From positions 124,001 to 188,000 of the forward strand of contig NZ_JASJEU010000022.1 of NCBI RefSeq assembly GCF_030077735.1: DNA of 64,000 nt. The letters are read 5' to 3'. The notes under the pieces were generated by a model. That model ran no database searches. It was not told where the DNA came from and saw only the letters and a program-made list of their open reading frames with translations. Positions within the stretch are counted from its first letter, which is position 1, and each line of letters begins with the position of its first letter. Positions 41,172 through 49,562 of the stretch are shown piece by piece. The stretch comes from Gordonibacter faecis. Lineage in GTDB: Bacteria; Actinomycetota; Coriobacteriia; Coriobacteriales; Eggerthellaceae. The position numbers and the translations under genes were made by a program.

Positions 41172-42299
41172 TTACGAGGAAATGCTCGCCGCGCTCACCT
41201 CATAGGAAAGGTTAGCAATAGAAACCTGACCATCATTGGCGAGGAAGTTGAGCTGGGCACCGCTAGGAAGAGACAAGTTGAAAGCAACTGCGAGGTTGGT
41301 GTTAGCAGCAATAGTCCAGTTAGCAGGCAAACTTGTTTCGCTCACGGTCAAGGGAACCTTCACCTCTGAATCCGCCCCACCTGTCGTTGGCTTCAGCAGA
41401 ATGCGCACTCCCTTTAAGGTTGTGTCGTCAACAAACAAGGAAGTAGCACTTTCACTTCGCGTACTCTTAACAGCAGTTACCTTAATGTCTTCAGGTGTGG
41501 TGGACTCAAAATCAAGATCTTTGCCTGTAACATTGCCCGAAGCATCCACTTCAATAAGAGCAGCAGTGGGGAACTTGAAGGTAATTTGCAGCGTCCAGTG
41601 AGCATACAGTGTGTAAGCGGTGTCCTTGTCCCAGTTTGCTTTACTTACGCCATTGGCATCGTAGTACAGGTTGCCGCCCTCCTTAGCATCGAACCAACCG
41701 GCAAACCTATAGCCAGTTCGCGAAGGAGGTGTCGAGGAAATGGTTGGCATGGCGGCATCATAAGTAGCCTCTACATCGGCAGTCTGGCCACCGGCACCAT
41801 CGTTTGAGTCAAACGACACCGTGTACTTATTGGCTTTCCAGTGGGCAAAGAGTGGCTCATTTGCAGTTTTATCCCACACACGCAAGCCGTCGCCTGTGGA
41901 GTTGTAGTACTTGGTGTTGGCTCCGTCGAAGTAACCCACAAAGGTATAGCCTGTCCGTGAGGGAGGGGTAACTTTTGGTAGGGGTAGATTGTAGGTTACT
42001 ATCACTTCGGGATTGGTTCCTGGGGCACCGTTGAGATCCAGAGTGATGGCATAGTTGATGTCAATAGGTTCTTTGGAATTAGTTACGCGAATACCCAGCT
42101 TGGTGGTGCCATCCTTGCCGGCAGTTTGCCCATTTCCGGAGTCAATTACCAGGATACCAAGGGTGGTGCCTCCTGCGGCATACGCCTTTGCTACCGGCAA
42201 GACTGGTGCGAAAGCTACTGAGAGCACAAGTAGAAGCACCAGCATACCAGCAGGTATGTGCCCTGTACCTGGTTTCGATACATGTATCGTGCTCGGCAT
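41172..42299 (-). CDS. Secreted InlB B-repeat (Flg_new) protein
   Basis: A 375-residue secreted protein, ATG 42299 after AAGGAACG. Signal peptide: residues 1-42 (GMLVLLLVLSVAFAPVLPVA then KAYA). Two Listeria-Bacteroides-type repeats follow: one with RTGYTFVGYFDGANTKYYN then FAHWKAN, the other RTGYRFAGWFDAKEGGNLYY then LYAHWTL. The last 150 residues are a beta-rich domain without LPxTG or membrane anchor, so attachment to the cell is unclear. Such repeats occur in adhesins. It lies 121 bp downstream of the BspA-like gene on the same strand, in DNA less GC-rich than the flanks. Confidence 0.82.
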   Translation of the reverse strand: MPSTIHVSKPGTGHIPAGMLVLLLVLSVAFAPVLPVAKAYAAGGTTLGILVIDSGNGQTAGKDGTTKLGIRVTNSKEPIDINYAITLDLNGAPGTNPEVIVTYNLPLPKVTPPSRTGYTFVGYFDGANTKYYNSTGDGLRVWDKTANEPLFAHWKANKYTVSFDSNDGAGGQTADVEATYDAAMPTISSTPPSRTGYRFAGWFDAKEGGNLYYDANGVSKANWDKDTAYTLYAHWTLQITFKFPTAALIEVDASGNVTGKDLDFESTTPEDIKVTAVKSTRSESATSLFVDDTTLKGVRILLKPTTGGADSEVKVPLTVSETSLPANWTIAANTNLAVAFNLSLPSGAQLNFLANDGQVSIANLSYEVSAASISS

Positions 42300-42380
42300 A
42301 GCTGGCACGTTCCTTTCTTTCGATCCCACAGTCTGTGAGCCGTGGGGATTCATGCTGTTTGTTGCGAGGATGTGGGAGTC

Positions 42381-42404
42381 CCTGCCGGGGCTGTGTCCCC
42401 GGCA
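42381..42404 (-). terminator. Hairpin between the BspA-like and InlB-repeat genes
   Basis: Perfect 9-bp stem CTGCCGGGG/CCCCGGCAG with a 6-base loop, shortly after the BspA-like stop. There is no T-run, so termination may be partial. Confidence 0.5.
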
Positions 42405-42420
42405 GAGACTAGATACTAGA

Positions 42421-45400
42421 TTAGAGGCAAAAGCAGGGACAAACGCCATCCGACCGGCTAGCATAGTAGCTGTTGGTAGGGTAGCCGCTCGCGCCCACAT
42501 GCAGGAAGCTCACGGAACTGTTCGGATGCATAGAACGCTCCCACCAGTAGATCGCCGAAGCCGAAGGCGACACGTTGTGCTTGACAAGGCTGGCGTTGCT
42601 GCCATTGTTCTGCGTCACCTTCCCGTTCCAGTACTCGTACTGCAAGCCCTCGTCCGCCGTCCATGGGTAGGAGGTCCAGTAGCTGCTCGGAACAAGCTCC
42701 GAATAGCTCGCGATAAAAAGGCTATCGCGCGACGTGGTCACGGTTGCGTCCTCCGCGCTCGATAATGCGTACTTTTTGTTCACCGGAGCGATTACATCTT
42801 GTAGGTCCGTTGGGACGAGATTCCAGATGGCGTTGTCGTCGTCGCCATGCTTGAGGGTAGTATCTATTTCGGGGTTCATCCTTGCGCGCAACTCACTTGC
42901 TCCCCATCCGCCTTCGTTGTAGTTGTCCGTCTTGGTGCCCGCGTTGAACCGGTACCCAAAGCTGTTATCCCAAGGGTCCACGTCGTTGGCCGCGAGGCAT
43001 TCTTTGAACTGGAACGTCAAGCCTGCCTTGGCGGGGCTGTCCGTGTCCGCCCTGTCGTCATGATTGACGCCGATGATGCGCACGTCATAGGGAGTGCCAC
43101 CCCAGACAGTTTGGCACGTGTAGGTAGAGTCATTACCAACGTAACCTTTGTACTGATTCCAGTAGGGAGAACTGCTTCCGTTTGCTGATATGTCATTGGC
43201 ATGCTTCTTAACTTCAGAGAGGCTATAGGCCCTACCTGTGTTGTTGTCCTTTAAATAGAAAGAGCCCGAATACTGAGCAAAGGTGCACGTCACTGAAACA
43301 AGAGGCCTTACTGTTGTGCCATTATCAGCAGCACCTGAGTTCACTACGGCGTTATTCAGGTTTAGGCGGAACGTATAGTCAGATGAAGAGGTGGGCGGTA
43401 TAACAAAAGCACCCGGATTATCGGGAGTCCTTATGCTGTTGTTAAGTCCATAACCAAAGTTTACCGCTGCACCAGCATTGCCCTTTGGATAGATACTAAA
43501 GAGATCCTGACTATCAAGGGACGTACCGTTAGTTGATTGAAGATAGGTAGCAACAGCAAGAGGACCACAGGTGACTTGAGCAAGTTGTACGGGAACGGAC
43601 CCATTGTTTTTGAAAGAATTACTAGCCTCAATTGAGGTTGGATGTGTGTAGACATCGTAAGGGACGTCCTGTCCAAAGGTGACGTTAAAGGGAGCAACGA
43701 CGGTGATCTGATTGTCGCGAGCTTCGGCAAGGTAGGCGGAAGGTAGAGGGACGTCGGAGTTCAACATCTCGATAGCAGGCTCACCATTCGGATTCGGGGA
43801 GATTTCAACCGTGCGAGTTGCACGAGTGAGTTCTACGCCATCCAGGGAGAGAACGGCAGTGACATCCGAAGTGCCGGCTTTCTTGGCTGAGACGGTGCCG
43901 GCATCTACTGACAGAGGTGCGGCAGCGTAGGAGTAGGAAGCCTCCACAGGATCGGGAGCTTGTAGGTTACCGCCTTCTAGGAGATTGGCTTCCTGGCCCG
44001 CTTCGATGGCGAGGGGTTCTTCGGAAAGCGTGATGCCGTAGGGCATGAGGTGGTTGTTGTCGGAGGGGAGACCGGGATTCCAAGAATCTTCGGAGCCGGA
44101 GGGGACGTAGATGGAGACGTTGGAGCAACCGGCGATAGCATCGCTTGCTACTTCGGAAGTGCCGAGAGCGACCACACGTTCGAGGGCGGAGCATGAAGCG
44201 AAAGCGCGGGGGCCGATGGATTCTATGCTGGCGGGGAGCCACACATCCTTGAGGGAGGTGGCTTCGAAGGCTCGTTCGTCGATGGTGCGTAGGGTGTTGG
44301 GAAACTCGATGGTTGAGAGGTTGGCGCAGCCGGCGAATGCGGCTGTGTTGATGGTAGTGATGGTTGTGGGGAGCTTGACATTAGTGAGGGAGCCTCTGTT
44401 GGCGAAGGCATTCTCGGCGATGGTGCTCACGCGGTAGGGTACACCGTTGATCTCGGCGGACGACGGGATTTCGAGGTTGGCCTCGGGGTCGTCTTTACTT
44501 TGCCAGGAGACGGCGAGGGTGTAGTCGTCGAGCAAAGTGTAGGTGAGGCCGCTGGTGGCTTCGTTGTTGGTGTCGGAGCTTGTAGTGGCACCAGGTTGAG
44601 CGGGTTCAGCGAAGTGCTGGAAGCCTACATTCTCCCAGATAAGCTTACGAGCTCCGTAGTCGTTTCCTGCCGGAAGCGCGACAACGGCTGTTGTTTTGAC
44701 CTCGTCAGCAAAAGCAGTCGGATCAATTGATTGCACGTTACCCAGAGCGGTGATCGACGCGAGGTCTTTACAACCAGCAAGAGCATACTCGCCAATAGCC
44801 TCAGTCTCGGCTGGGAACACGACGGCTTTCCCGTAAGCCGGCGGGCAGACAACCAAAGTCTTCATATCCTTTGAGAAGAGCATTCTGTCATGAGTTGTAA
44901 AATTGGTGCCGCCATCCCCGGTGGTGAGTGAGGAGCCCAGATGGCACAGGGACAATGCCTGGGCAGAGACATGGGTTGTAGAACCGGGGATGGTAACAGC
45001 ACCCTCCTTGCCCTCGGGAATGAGCAGGAGATGCGAGTAATCCTTTGAGAAGATCATGTTATCCAACGACGAAAAGCCCTCACACTTGGGGCTTATCTGG
45101 ACATGCTTAAGCGACGAGATACCTTTGAGTGCCTCGTCGTTGATATCTTTGATTGTTTCAGGAAGAGAGAGTGATTCTACAGAATACTCAGTGAATGCCC
45201 CCCCCCCCCGCAAGGTTTTTGAGGGTGGTCGCCGTGTAGGTGTCTGCACCACTTACTACCTGGGTGGGGACGGAGATGTTTTTGAGATCGGTGGCGTGGA
45301 TGCCAACAAGAGCGACTGTGGTGCCGTCTTCGTTCACTTCGAAAACGAGACCTTCGGACACGAAGGTTCCGAGGGTTGCTTTGGGAGTTCCTTGGACTAA

Positions 45401-45633
45401 GGGAAGTGATCCGGTTGTTTGGGATTCAAGAAGGGTGACCGTAGTCGCGAGAGGTTCAGGGCTTGAGGTTCCTGGGGTGTCGCCTGGAGCGGCTAAAGGC
45501 TCAGAAAGCCCCCCCCCCCCCGGAGATTTTCGGATTCAGAGGCCAGAGCGGGGGCTGCTGGCCCAACCGCGAGGCTGCACGACAGTGCGAGCATGCACGC
45601 TGTTCTGCCGTACCGTGACATTCGGTTTCGCAT
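42421..45633 (-). CDS. BspA-type leucine-rich-repeat surface protein, split by two poly-G tracts (phase-variable candidate)
   Basis: Three reading-frame blocks make one protein of about 1,070 residues. Block 1 (ATG 45633) is a signal peptide, MLALSCSLAVGPAAPALASE, running into G13. Block 2 (45210-45508), open throughout in another frame, reads LSEPLAAPGDTPGTSSPEPL to TYTATTLKNLA and runs into G12. Block 3 (to 42421) starts AFTEYSVESLSLPETIKDIN and holds LRR_5/BspA repeats (IAENAFANRGSLTNVKLP, RTIDERAFEATSLKDVWLP), a Ser/Gly-rich middle and a C-terminal DUF6273-like domain ending GVCPCFCL. Blocks join only if each tract has 11 or 14 G; with 13 and 12, translation stops soon after the first tract (FLSL). 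BspA-like proteins are adhesins in oral and gut anaerobes. Confidence 0.82.
45198..45209 (-). repeat. Poly-G tract 2 (G12) in the BspA-like gene
   Basis: Twelve C on the plus strand, twelve G in the coding sense, at the Gly-Gly-Gly before AFTEYS. Length 11 or 14 would keep the linker in frame with the repeat domain; 12 gives GIH and a stop. Confidence 0.85.
45509..45521 (-). repeat. Poly-G tract 1 (G13) in the BspA-like gene
   Basis: Thirteen G in the coding sense, just after the signal peptide (SESENLR). Length 11 or 14 keeps the frame into LSEPLAAPGD; 13 gives FLSL and a stop, 12 gives AF and a stop. Confidence 0.85.
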
Positions 45634-45790
45634 GGTTATCCCTTGTCCTTTTGTAGTGCTTCTTCCCGTTCTTGCCGCGCGACATCGTTTCCCGGTCCGT
45701 CGCTTAGTGCGGCATATAGTCGGCATAGTAGCACGCGATGAGGGATTGTGAAGAGTGGTTTTCCTTCGCTATCGCAAAGACAACTCCAGT

Positions 45791-45933
45791 CTCAAGACCC
45801 TATTACCGCAGGTAGGCAATATTTCGAACCCCACCACAGGAGCCATCACTAAAACCTCTTTGCCTACACATTTTCTCCATATTATGCGGCATGCTTACGG
45901 AGATTCCAGTTACGCCGGATCACACTGGGTCTT
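45791..45933. repeat. Nested palindromic element
   Basis: Outer arms AAGACCC (45794-45800) and GGGTCTT (45927-45933); inner arms GTAGGCAA (45812-45819) and TTGCCTAC (45860-45867). All are perfect but short, so the element may be a decayed MITE. Confidence 0.45.
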
Positions 45934-45948
45934 CGATTTTTGAGAAAG

Positions 45949-46122
45949 ATTTCGTATTTTGACTGAGATTTACAGGTATGGCAGATGGACTTCGCCTCGT
46001 TAAGTCTTAGTACAAAGGGTGCGTGTTAACGACCTGGGCTTTTACGTACTGGGCTTCCGAGTGCTATTTCCACAATGCGATTAGTTCTGCCATACCCGTC
46101 AATCTCAGCCGTTATTCGAAAT
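45949..46122. repeat. MITE-like element with 37-bp terminal inverted repeats
   Basis: Arms 45949-45985 and 46086-46122 are inverted copies, complementary at about 30 of 37 positions and at 22 of the innermost 25 (ending GGTATGGCAGA toward the centre). No coding sequence inside. Confidence 0.6.
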
Positions 46123-46134
46123 ACTGGCCAAATA

Positions 46135-46164
46135 GGTAGCGCGAAAGCGCGTCACACTTTTTGG
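46135..46164 (+). repeat. REP-like repeat
   Basis: GGTAGCGCGAAAGCGCGTCA then CACTTTTTGG. GCGC-GAAA-GCGC can fold with a GNRA-type loop. Inverted relative to the copy at 40772-40793. Confidence 0.75.
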
Positions 46165-46193
46165 GCGGGTGCGCGCAGGCGAATGGCATCTCT

Positions 46194-46664
46194 CTACTTG
46201 TGGTACGGCTCGCCGCGGGAGATTTTTTGGGCTCGGTACAACTGCTCCAACAAGACTACCCTCGCGAGGTTGTGGGGCAGGGTGATTTTCCCGAATGAGA
46301 GCGTCTCGTTGGCGCGGGCGCGGACGGCGTCGCTTACGCCGTCGGAGCCGCCAATCACGAACGCGATGTCGCCCGTGCCTCCCAGCGCCAGCGCATCCAA
46401 GCGCTGCGACAGCCCCGTGCTGGAACGTTCCACACCCTCAATCGCCAGCAGCACCACGTGGGCCGATGCGGGCAGGGCCGCCAGGATGGCGGCCCCTTCG
46501 CGCTCGCGAGCCGGGGCCACTCCCCCCGCCCGACCAGGGTCAACGTCAGCGACTTCCTTCACACTGGTGCGCGCATACGGCTGCAGACGCTTCAGGTACT
46601 CGGCACACGCGTCCGCCCAAAACCGCTCCTTCAGCTTCCCCACCGCCACCACGGTGAACCTCAT
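46194..46664 (-). CDS. rlmH: 23S rRNA (pseudouridine1915-N3)-methyltransferase
   Basis: A 156-residue SPOUT methyltransferase that methylates Psi1915 in helix 69 of 23S rRNA. It starts MRFTVVAVGKLKERFW and has VVLLAIEGVERSS, the SAM-binding FVIGGSDGVSD (about 105-115) and the invariant C-terminus EQLYRAQKISRGEPYHK. ATG 46664 follows AAAGGGGAG; a longer version is not conserved. It usually is a single gene in many bacteria, as it is here, between the surface island and nat. Confidence 0.96.
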   Translation of the reverse strand: MRFTVVAVGKLKERFWADACAEYLKRLQPYARTSVKEVADVDPGRAGGVAPAREREGAAILAALPASAHVVLLAIEGVERSSTGLSQRLDALALGGTGDIAFVIGGSDGVSDAVRARANETLSFGKITLPHNLARVVLLEQLYRAQKISRGEPYHK

Positions 46665-46745
46665 GCGCTCCCCTTTCGCCACCTTCGCCGCTTGTTTGCT
46701 CACCGCATGATACCGCACACAGCGCCGGCGCAGCGCGGGTAGCGG

Positions 46746-47576
46746 CTATGCGGGCAGTTCAATCCCAAAATGCTCGGACAAGAGCGCGCGGAATTCGTCG
46801 TCGGACTCGACGCGCTTCGTTTCCTTGCCTTCGGGGGTCACGCGCGTAAACGCGTCGTCGGTGATGGAGATGTTGCCGTCGTCGGTGCGCAGGTTCACCA
46901 TGCGCCACTGCGTGAACACGGAATCGGGGTGCGTGGAGCAGAAGTACGACAGCGGCACAAAGTCGGTGAGGGCCGCGGGCACATCCAGAATGGCGTATGC
47001 GGGCGTGGGCGGCACCTCTTCGCCGCGCTCGGCGGCGGCGTTTAGCTTGGCGATGCTGCCCAGGTAGATGAGGTGCCACCAACCGTTTTCATGCAACTCT
47101 ACGCGGAAGCGCTGACCGCGCGAGTCCAACTCCGCGCCATCCACCAGGGGGATGGCGCATGCGGGCGTGGGTCCGCCGTAGCCGACCTCGGCCAGGTAGC
47201 GCTCGCCGTCCAGGTTCACCATGATGCCGCGATGCAAAATGGGATACACGTAGCCACGATCCTTCAGGCTGCGGCCCAAACACGGCATGGTTTTGAAGCC
47301 GGTTTCCTGCAGCAGCGCGTCGAACAGCGAATTCAACTCAAAGCAGTAACCGCCGCGCTTGTCAACGATCACCTTTTGGAAGATGTCCGGGATGCCCAGC
47401 GAGATGGGGCGGCGGAAATCGCACGCGTCTAGGTTCTCGAAGGGAATACGACACTGGTGCGCCAGAATCATGCGATCGAGCAGTTCGCGGGTGGGCTCGC
47501 CCGTGGGCGGCTCCATGCCCAGGCGCTCCCAATAGAGGTTCCGGTCGGGCAGCGGCGCGTAAAGTTCCTCGTACAT
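46746..47576 (-). CDS. nat: Arylamine N-acetyltransferase
   Basis: A 276-residue NAT family enzyme that transfers acetyl from acetyl-CoA to arylamines or hydrazines. It contains the P(F/Y)ENLD-type IPFENLDACDFRRP (about 44-57), the catalytic Cys in RGGYCFELNSLFDALLQ (about 74-77), the His of VDGAELDSRGQRFR-type loop region, and the C-terminal STHPDSVFTQWRMVNLRTDD. Length is normal. It stands alone, with a 236-base GC-rich gap to the LCP gene. In gut bacteria NATs can act on drugs, but the natural substrate is unknown. Confidence 0.92.
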   Translation of the reverse strand: MYEELYAPLPDRNLYWERLGMEPPTGEPTRELLDRMILAHQCRIPFENLDACDFRRPISLGIPDIFQKVIVDKRGGYCFELNSLFDALLQETGFKTMPCLGRSLKDRGYVYPILHRGIMVNLDGERYLAEVGYGGPTPACAIPLVDGAELDSRGQRFRVELHENGWWHLIYLGSIAKLNAAAERGEEVPPTPAYAILDVPAALTDFVPLSYFCSTHPDSVFTQWRMVNLRTDDGNISITDDAFTRVTPEGKETKRVESDDEFRALLSEHFGIELPA

Positions 47577-47812
47577 GGCGAATTCCCTTCCTCGTTTCCG
47601 TCGGATGGGAACGATTCTACGAGGACGCGCGGGCGGGCGCTTCCCTCCCCAAGAGGGAAAAAGCGCGGGCGCTCGTGCTGCAGGGATGAATTACGCGAAA
47701 AAGGTGGGCGCGCGGGTCATACTAGGCGGAAGAGGTTGGGTTGCGGAGGGCTGGCGACACGCGGGGTGCACGGGGGCGCGGGGTGCGACCCCGCTCGCGG
47801 CGCGCGTCCCAC

Positions 47813-49468
47813 CTACCCCTGCCAGTCGGCGCCCAGCACCACCAGGAAGTCGCCTTCGAACGCGTAGTCACCGTTGTTGAGTTGCGCCTTGCCCACGCCG
47901 ATGGCGTTCGCAATCTCCTTGGCCTCGGTGGCTTGGTCGTCGCGCTCGTACACCACGATGGTCTGCGAGTAATCGAAACTCTCGGCGTTACCGGTTTCCA
48001 CCGTGTAGCCGCGTTCCTCCAGCTTGGAGGCAGCCTCGGCGCCGGCGCCGGTCAGGCCGTTGCCGTTGCGTACCAGCACCGTGCCGGACCTCTTATTCGA
48101 CTGACCAGCGCTGCCGGGCTTCTTCCCAGAGCTTCCGGAGGTATCGGAATTCGCCTCGCCGGAGCCAGTGGTGGCCAGCACCGTGCCGGATGTAGCGTCA
48201 ATTTCGTCCTCTTCCGTAGGCGAAAGTCCCTGGTCAACGCGCGACATCATGGTCTTCCACGCCTTCGCGTCCAGATACTCGTACCAGCCGCCGTTGATGT
48301 AGGCGGAGGTGGTGGGCTCCATGGCCGTGTAGAAATCCTTCGCCGGATCCAGCCCGCGCAGGCTGAGCGCGATGGACAAGATGTCGGAGATTTCGAAGTC
48401 GGTGGTGACGTAGCGCGAAAGCGCCTGCACCGAACTCACCATGGTGGCAGGGTCGGCCGAAAGGATTTTCTTCGCGATGGCGGACAGCACGAGACGCTGA
48501 TTGGCTGCGCGATAGCGGTCGCCGTCGCCGAACTCGTCGTAGGCGTGGCGCGCGCGACACAAGATAAGGGCCTGGTCACCGCTGAGCGTTTGCAGCCCGG
48601 CGTCCAGGTGGCCGCCGGCATCTTCGTCGTCGATGGTCATGGGCACGTCAACTTCCACGCCGCCCAGCGCGTCCACGATGTCCTTGAACCCGTCGAAGTT
48701 GATTTCGGCATAATGCGTGATGGGAACGCCCGCCAGCTTCGACACCGTTTCCACCGTGTAGGCCGCGCCGCCGATGGAGTGCGCGGCGTTGAGCTTCTGC
48801 TGGCCGTTTTCGCCCATGTCAACCAGCGTGTCGCGGTGCAGCGACACCAGCGTAACCTTCTTGCCTTGCGGATCGATACGCGCCAGCATCATAGAGTCAG
48901 AACGAAACTGGTCGCCGGCGTATTCCGCAGACGCCTCGCGGTCGGACGAGCCATCCGTACCCATAAGCAGCATGTAGAACGGGCCGCCCTCGTAGGGCTG
49001 ACCGTTGTCTGCTATATCGAGCGCGCGGCGAAGGTCGTCGTCAATGCCGTCGTGCAGGTTGCTGGAAAGCGTTTGGTAGTAGGCGAACGCAGCACCGGCT
49101 CCCACCAGGCACACCACCAGCGCAACAGCGAGAACGATAAGCGCGGTCTTCTTGCGCTTGGCGCGCTTGCGGCGTTGCGCGTATTCGGCTTGCGAGATGC
49201 GGCGATTGTAGGGGGCGTCGCGGGAATCGCGCTCGGGACGCGCGTCGCGCAGTGCGCGTGGGTCGCGCGGTTCGCGTTCAAGGCGGTCGGCGGGCGCGGG
49301 GCGCGCCTGGTCACCGCCGCGGGTGCGCGTGGACGCTCGCCCGTGCGCCGGGCTGGAAGCGCCACGACGCTCGGCTGCGTCGCGCGATGAGCCACCCGAC
49401 CGGGCATCAATTCCAGCGGAATCGGACGGTCGACGGGTGGAACGGCGTTGGCTGCTTTTTCTGCTCAT
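47813..49468 (-). CDS. LytR-CpsA-Psr (LCP) family glycopolymer transferase
   Basis: A 551-residue protein. The N-terminal 105 residues are very basic and Arg/Ser-rich (cytoplasmic), then one TM helix (about 107-128, TALIVLAVALVVCLVGAGAA). The LCP domain (about 150-365) has LLMGTDGSSDREAS, RSDSMMLARIDPQGKKVTLV, SLHRDTLVDM, HYAEINFDGFKDIVDALGGV and DRYRAANQRLVL, the Asp and Arg residues that bind pyrophosphate. A C-terminal LytR_C domain (about 460-551) follows a Ser/Gly linker. LCP proteins attach polymers to peptidoglycan. Strand and position next to murT-gatD support a cell-wall role. Confidence 0.92.
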   Translation of the reverse strand: MSRKSSQRRSTRRPSDSAGIDARSGGSSRDAAERRGASSPAHGRASTRTRGGDQARPAPADRLEREPRDPRALRDARPERDSRDAPYNRRISQAEYAQRRKRAKRKKTALIVLAVALVVCLVGAGAAFAYYQTLSSNLHDGIDDDLRRALDIADNGQPYEGGPFYMLLMGTDGSSDREASAEYAGDQFRSDSMMLARIDPQGKKVTLVSLHRDTLVDMGENGQQKLNAAHSIGGAAYTVETVSKLAGVPITHYAEINFDGFKDIVDALGGVEVDVPMTIDDEDAGGHLDAGLQTLSGDQALILCRARHAYDEFGDGDRYRAANQRLVLSAIAKKILSADPATMVSSVQALSRYVTTDFEISDILSIALSLRGLDPAKDFYTAMEPTTSAYINGGWYEYLDAKAWKTMMSRVDQGLSPTEEDEIDATSGTVLATTGSGEANSDTSGSSGKKPGSAGQSNKRSGTVLVRNGNGLTGAGAEAASKLEERGYTVETGNAESFDYSQTIVVYERDDQATEAKEIANAIGVGKAQLNNGDYAFEGDFLVVLGADWQG

Positions 49469-49562
49469 AACAGATTATTGTGACGCGGCCGACGGGTGTC
49501 GGCAAGGGAACGCGGCCGTTTCCCGGAAAAAGCCACACCCATTTTTCTTGGGGTTTTGCGCC

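Larger units (their letters stand above)
45634..46193. other. Non-coding stretch with palindromes, right flank of the surface-protein island
   Basis: 560 bases without a convincing gene; a 62-codon plus-strand frame at 45755-45943 overlaps the palindromes and lacks a ribosome site. It contains the upstream region of the BspA-like gene, two large palindromic elements (45791-45933 and 45949-46122) and a REP-like copy (46135-46164). It is visibly AT-richer than the flanking genes. Confidence 0.55.

Noticed and set aside
45755..45943. 62-codon plus-strand frame upstream of the BspA-like gene
   Set aside because: No ribosome site, no similarity, and it lies across a nested palindrome.
40625..46193. 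Transposon carrying the surface genes
   Set aside because: No transposase or recombinase gene is seen in the block; the flanking inverted repeats look like dispersed REP copies, so only an island of unknown mobility is claimed.
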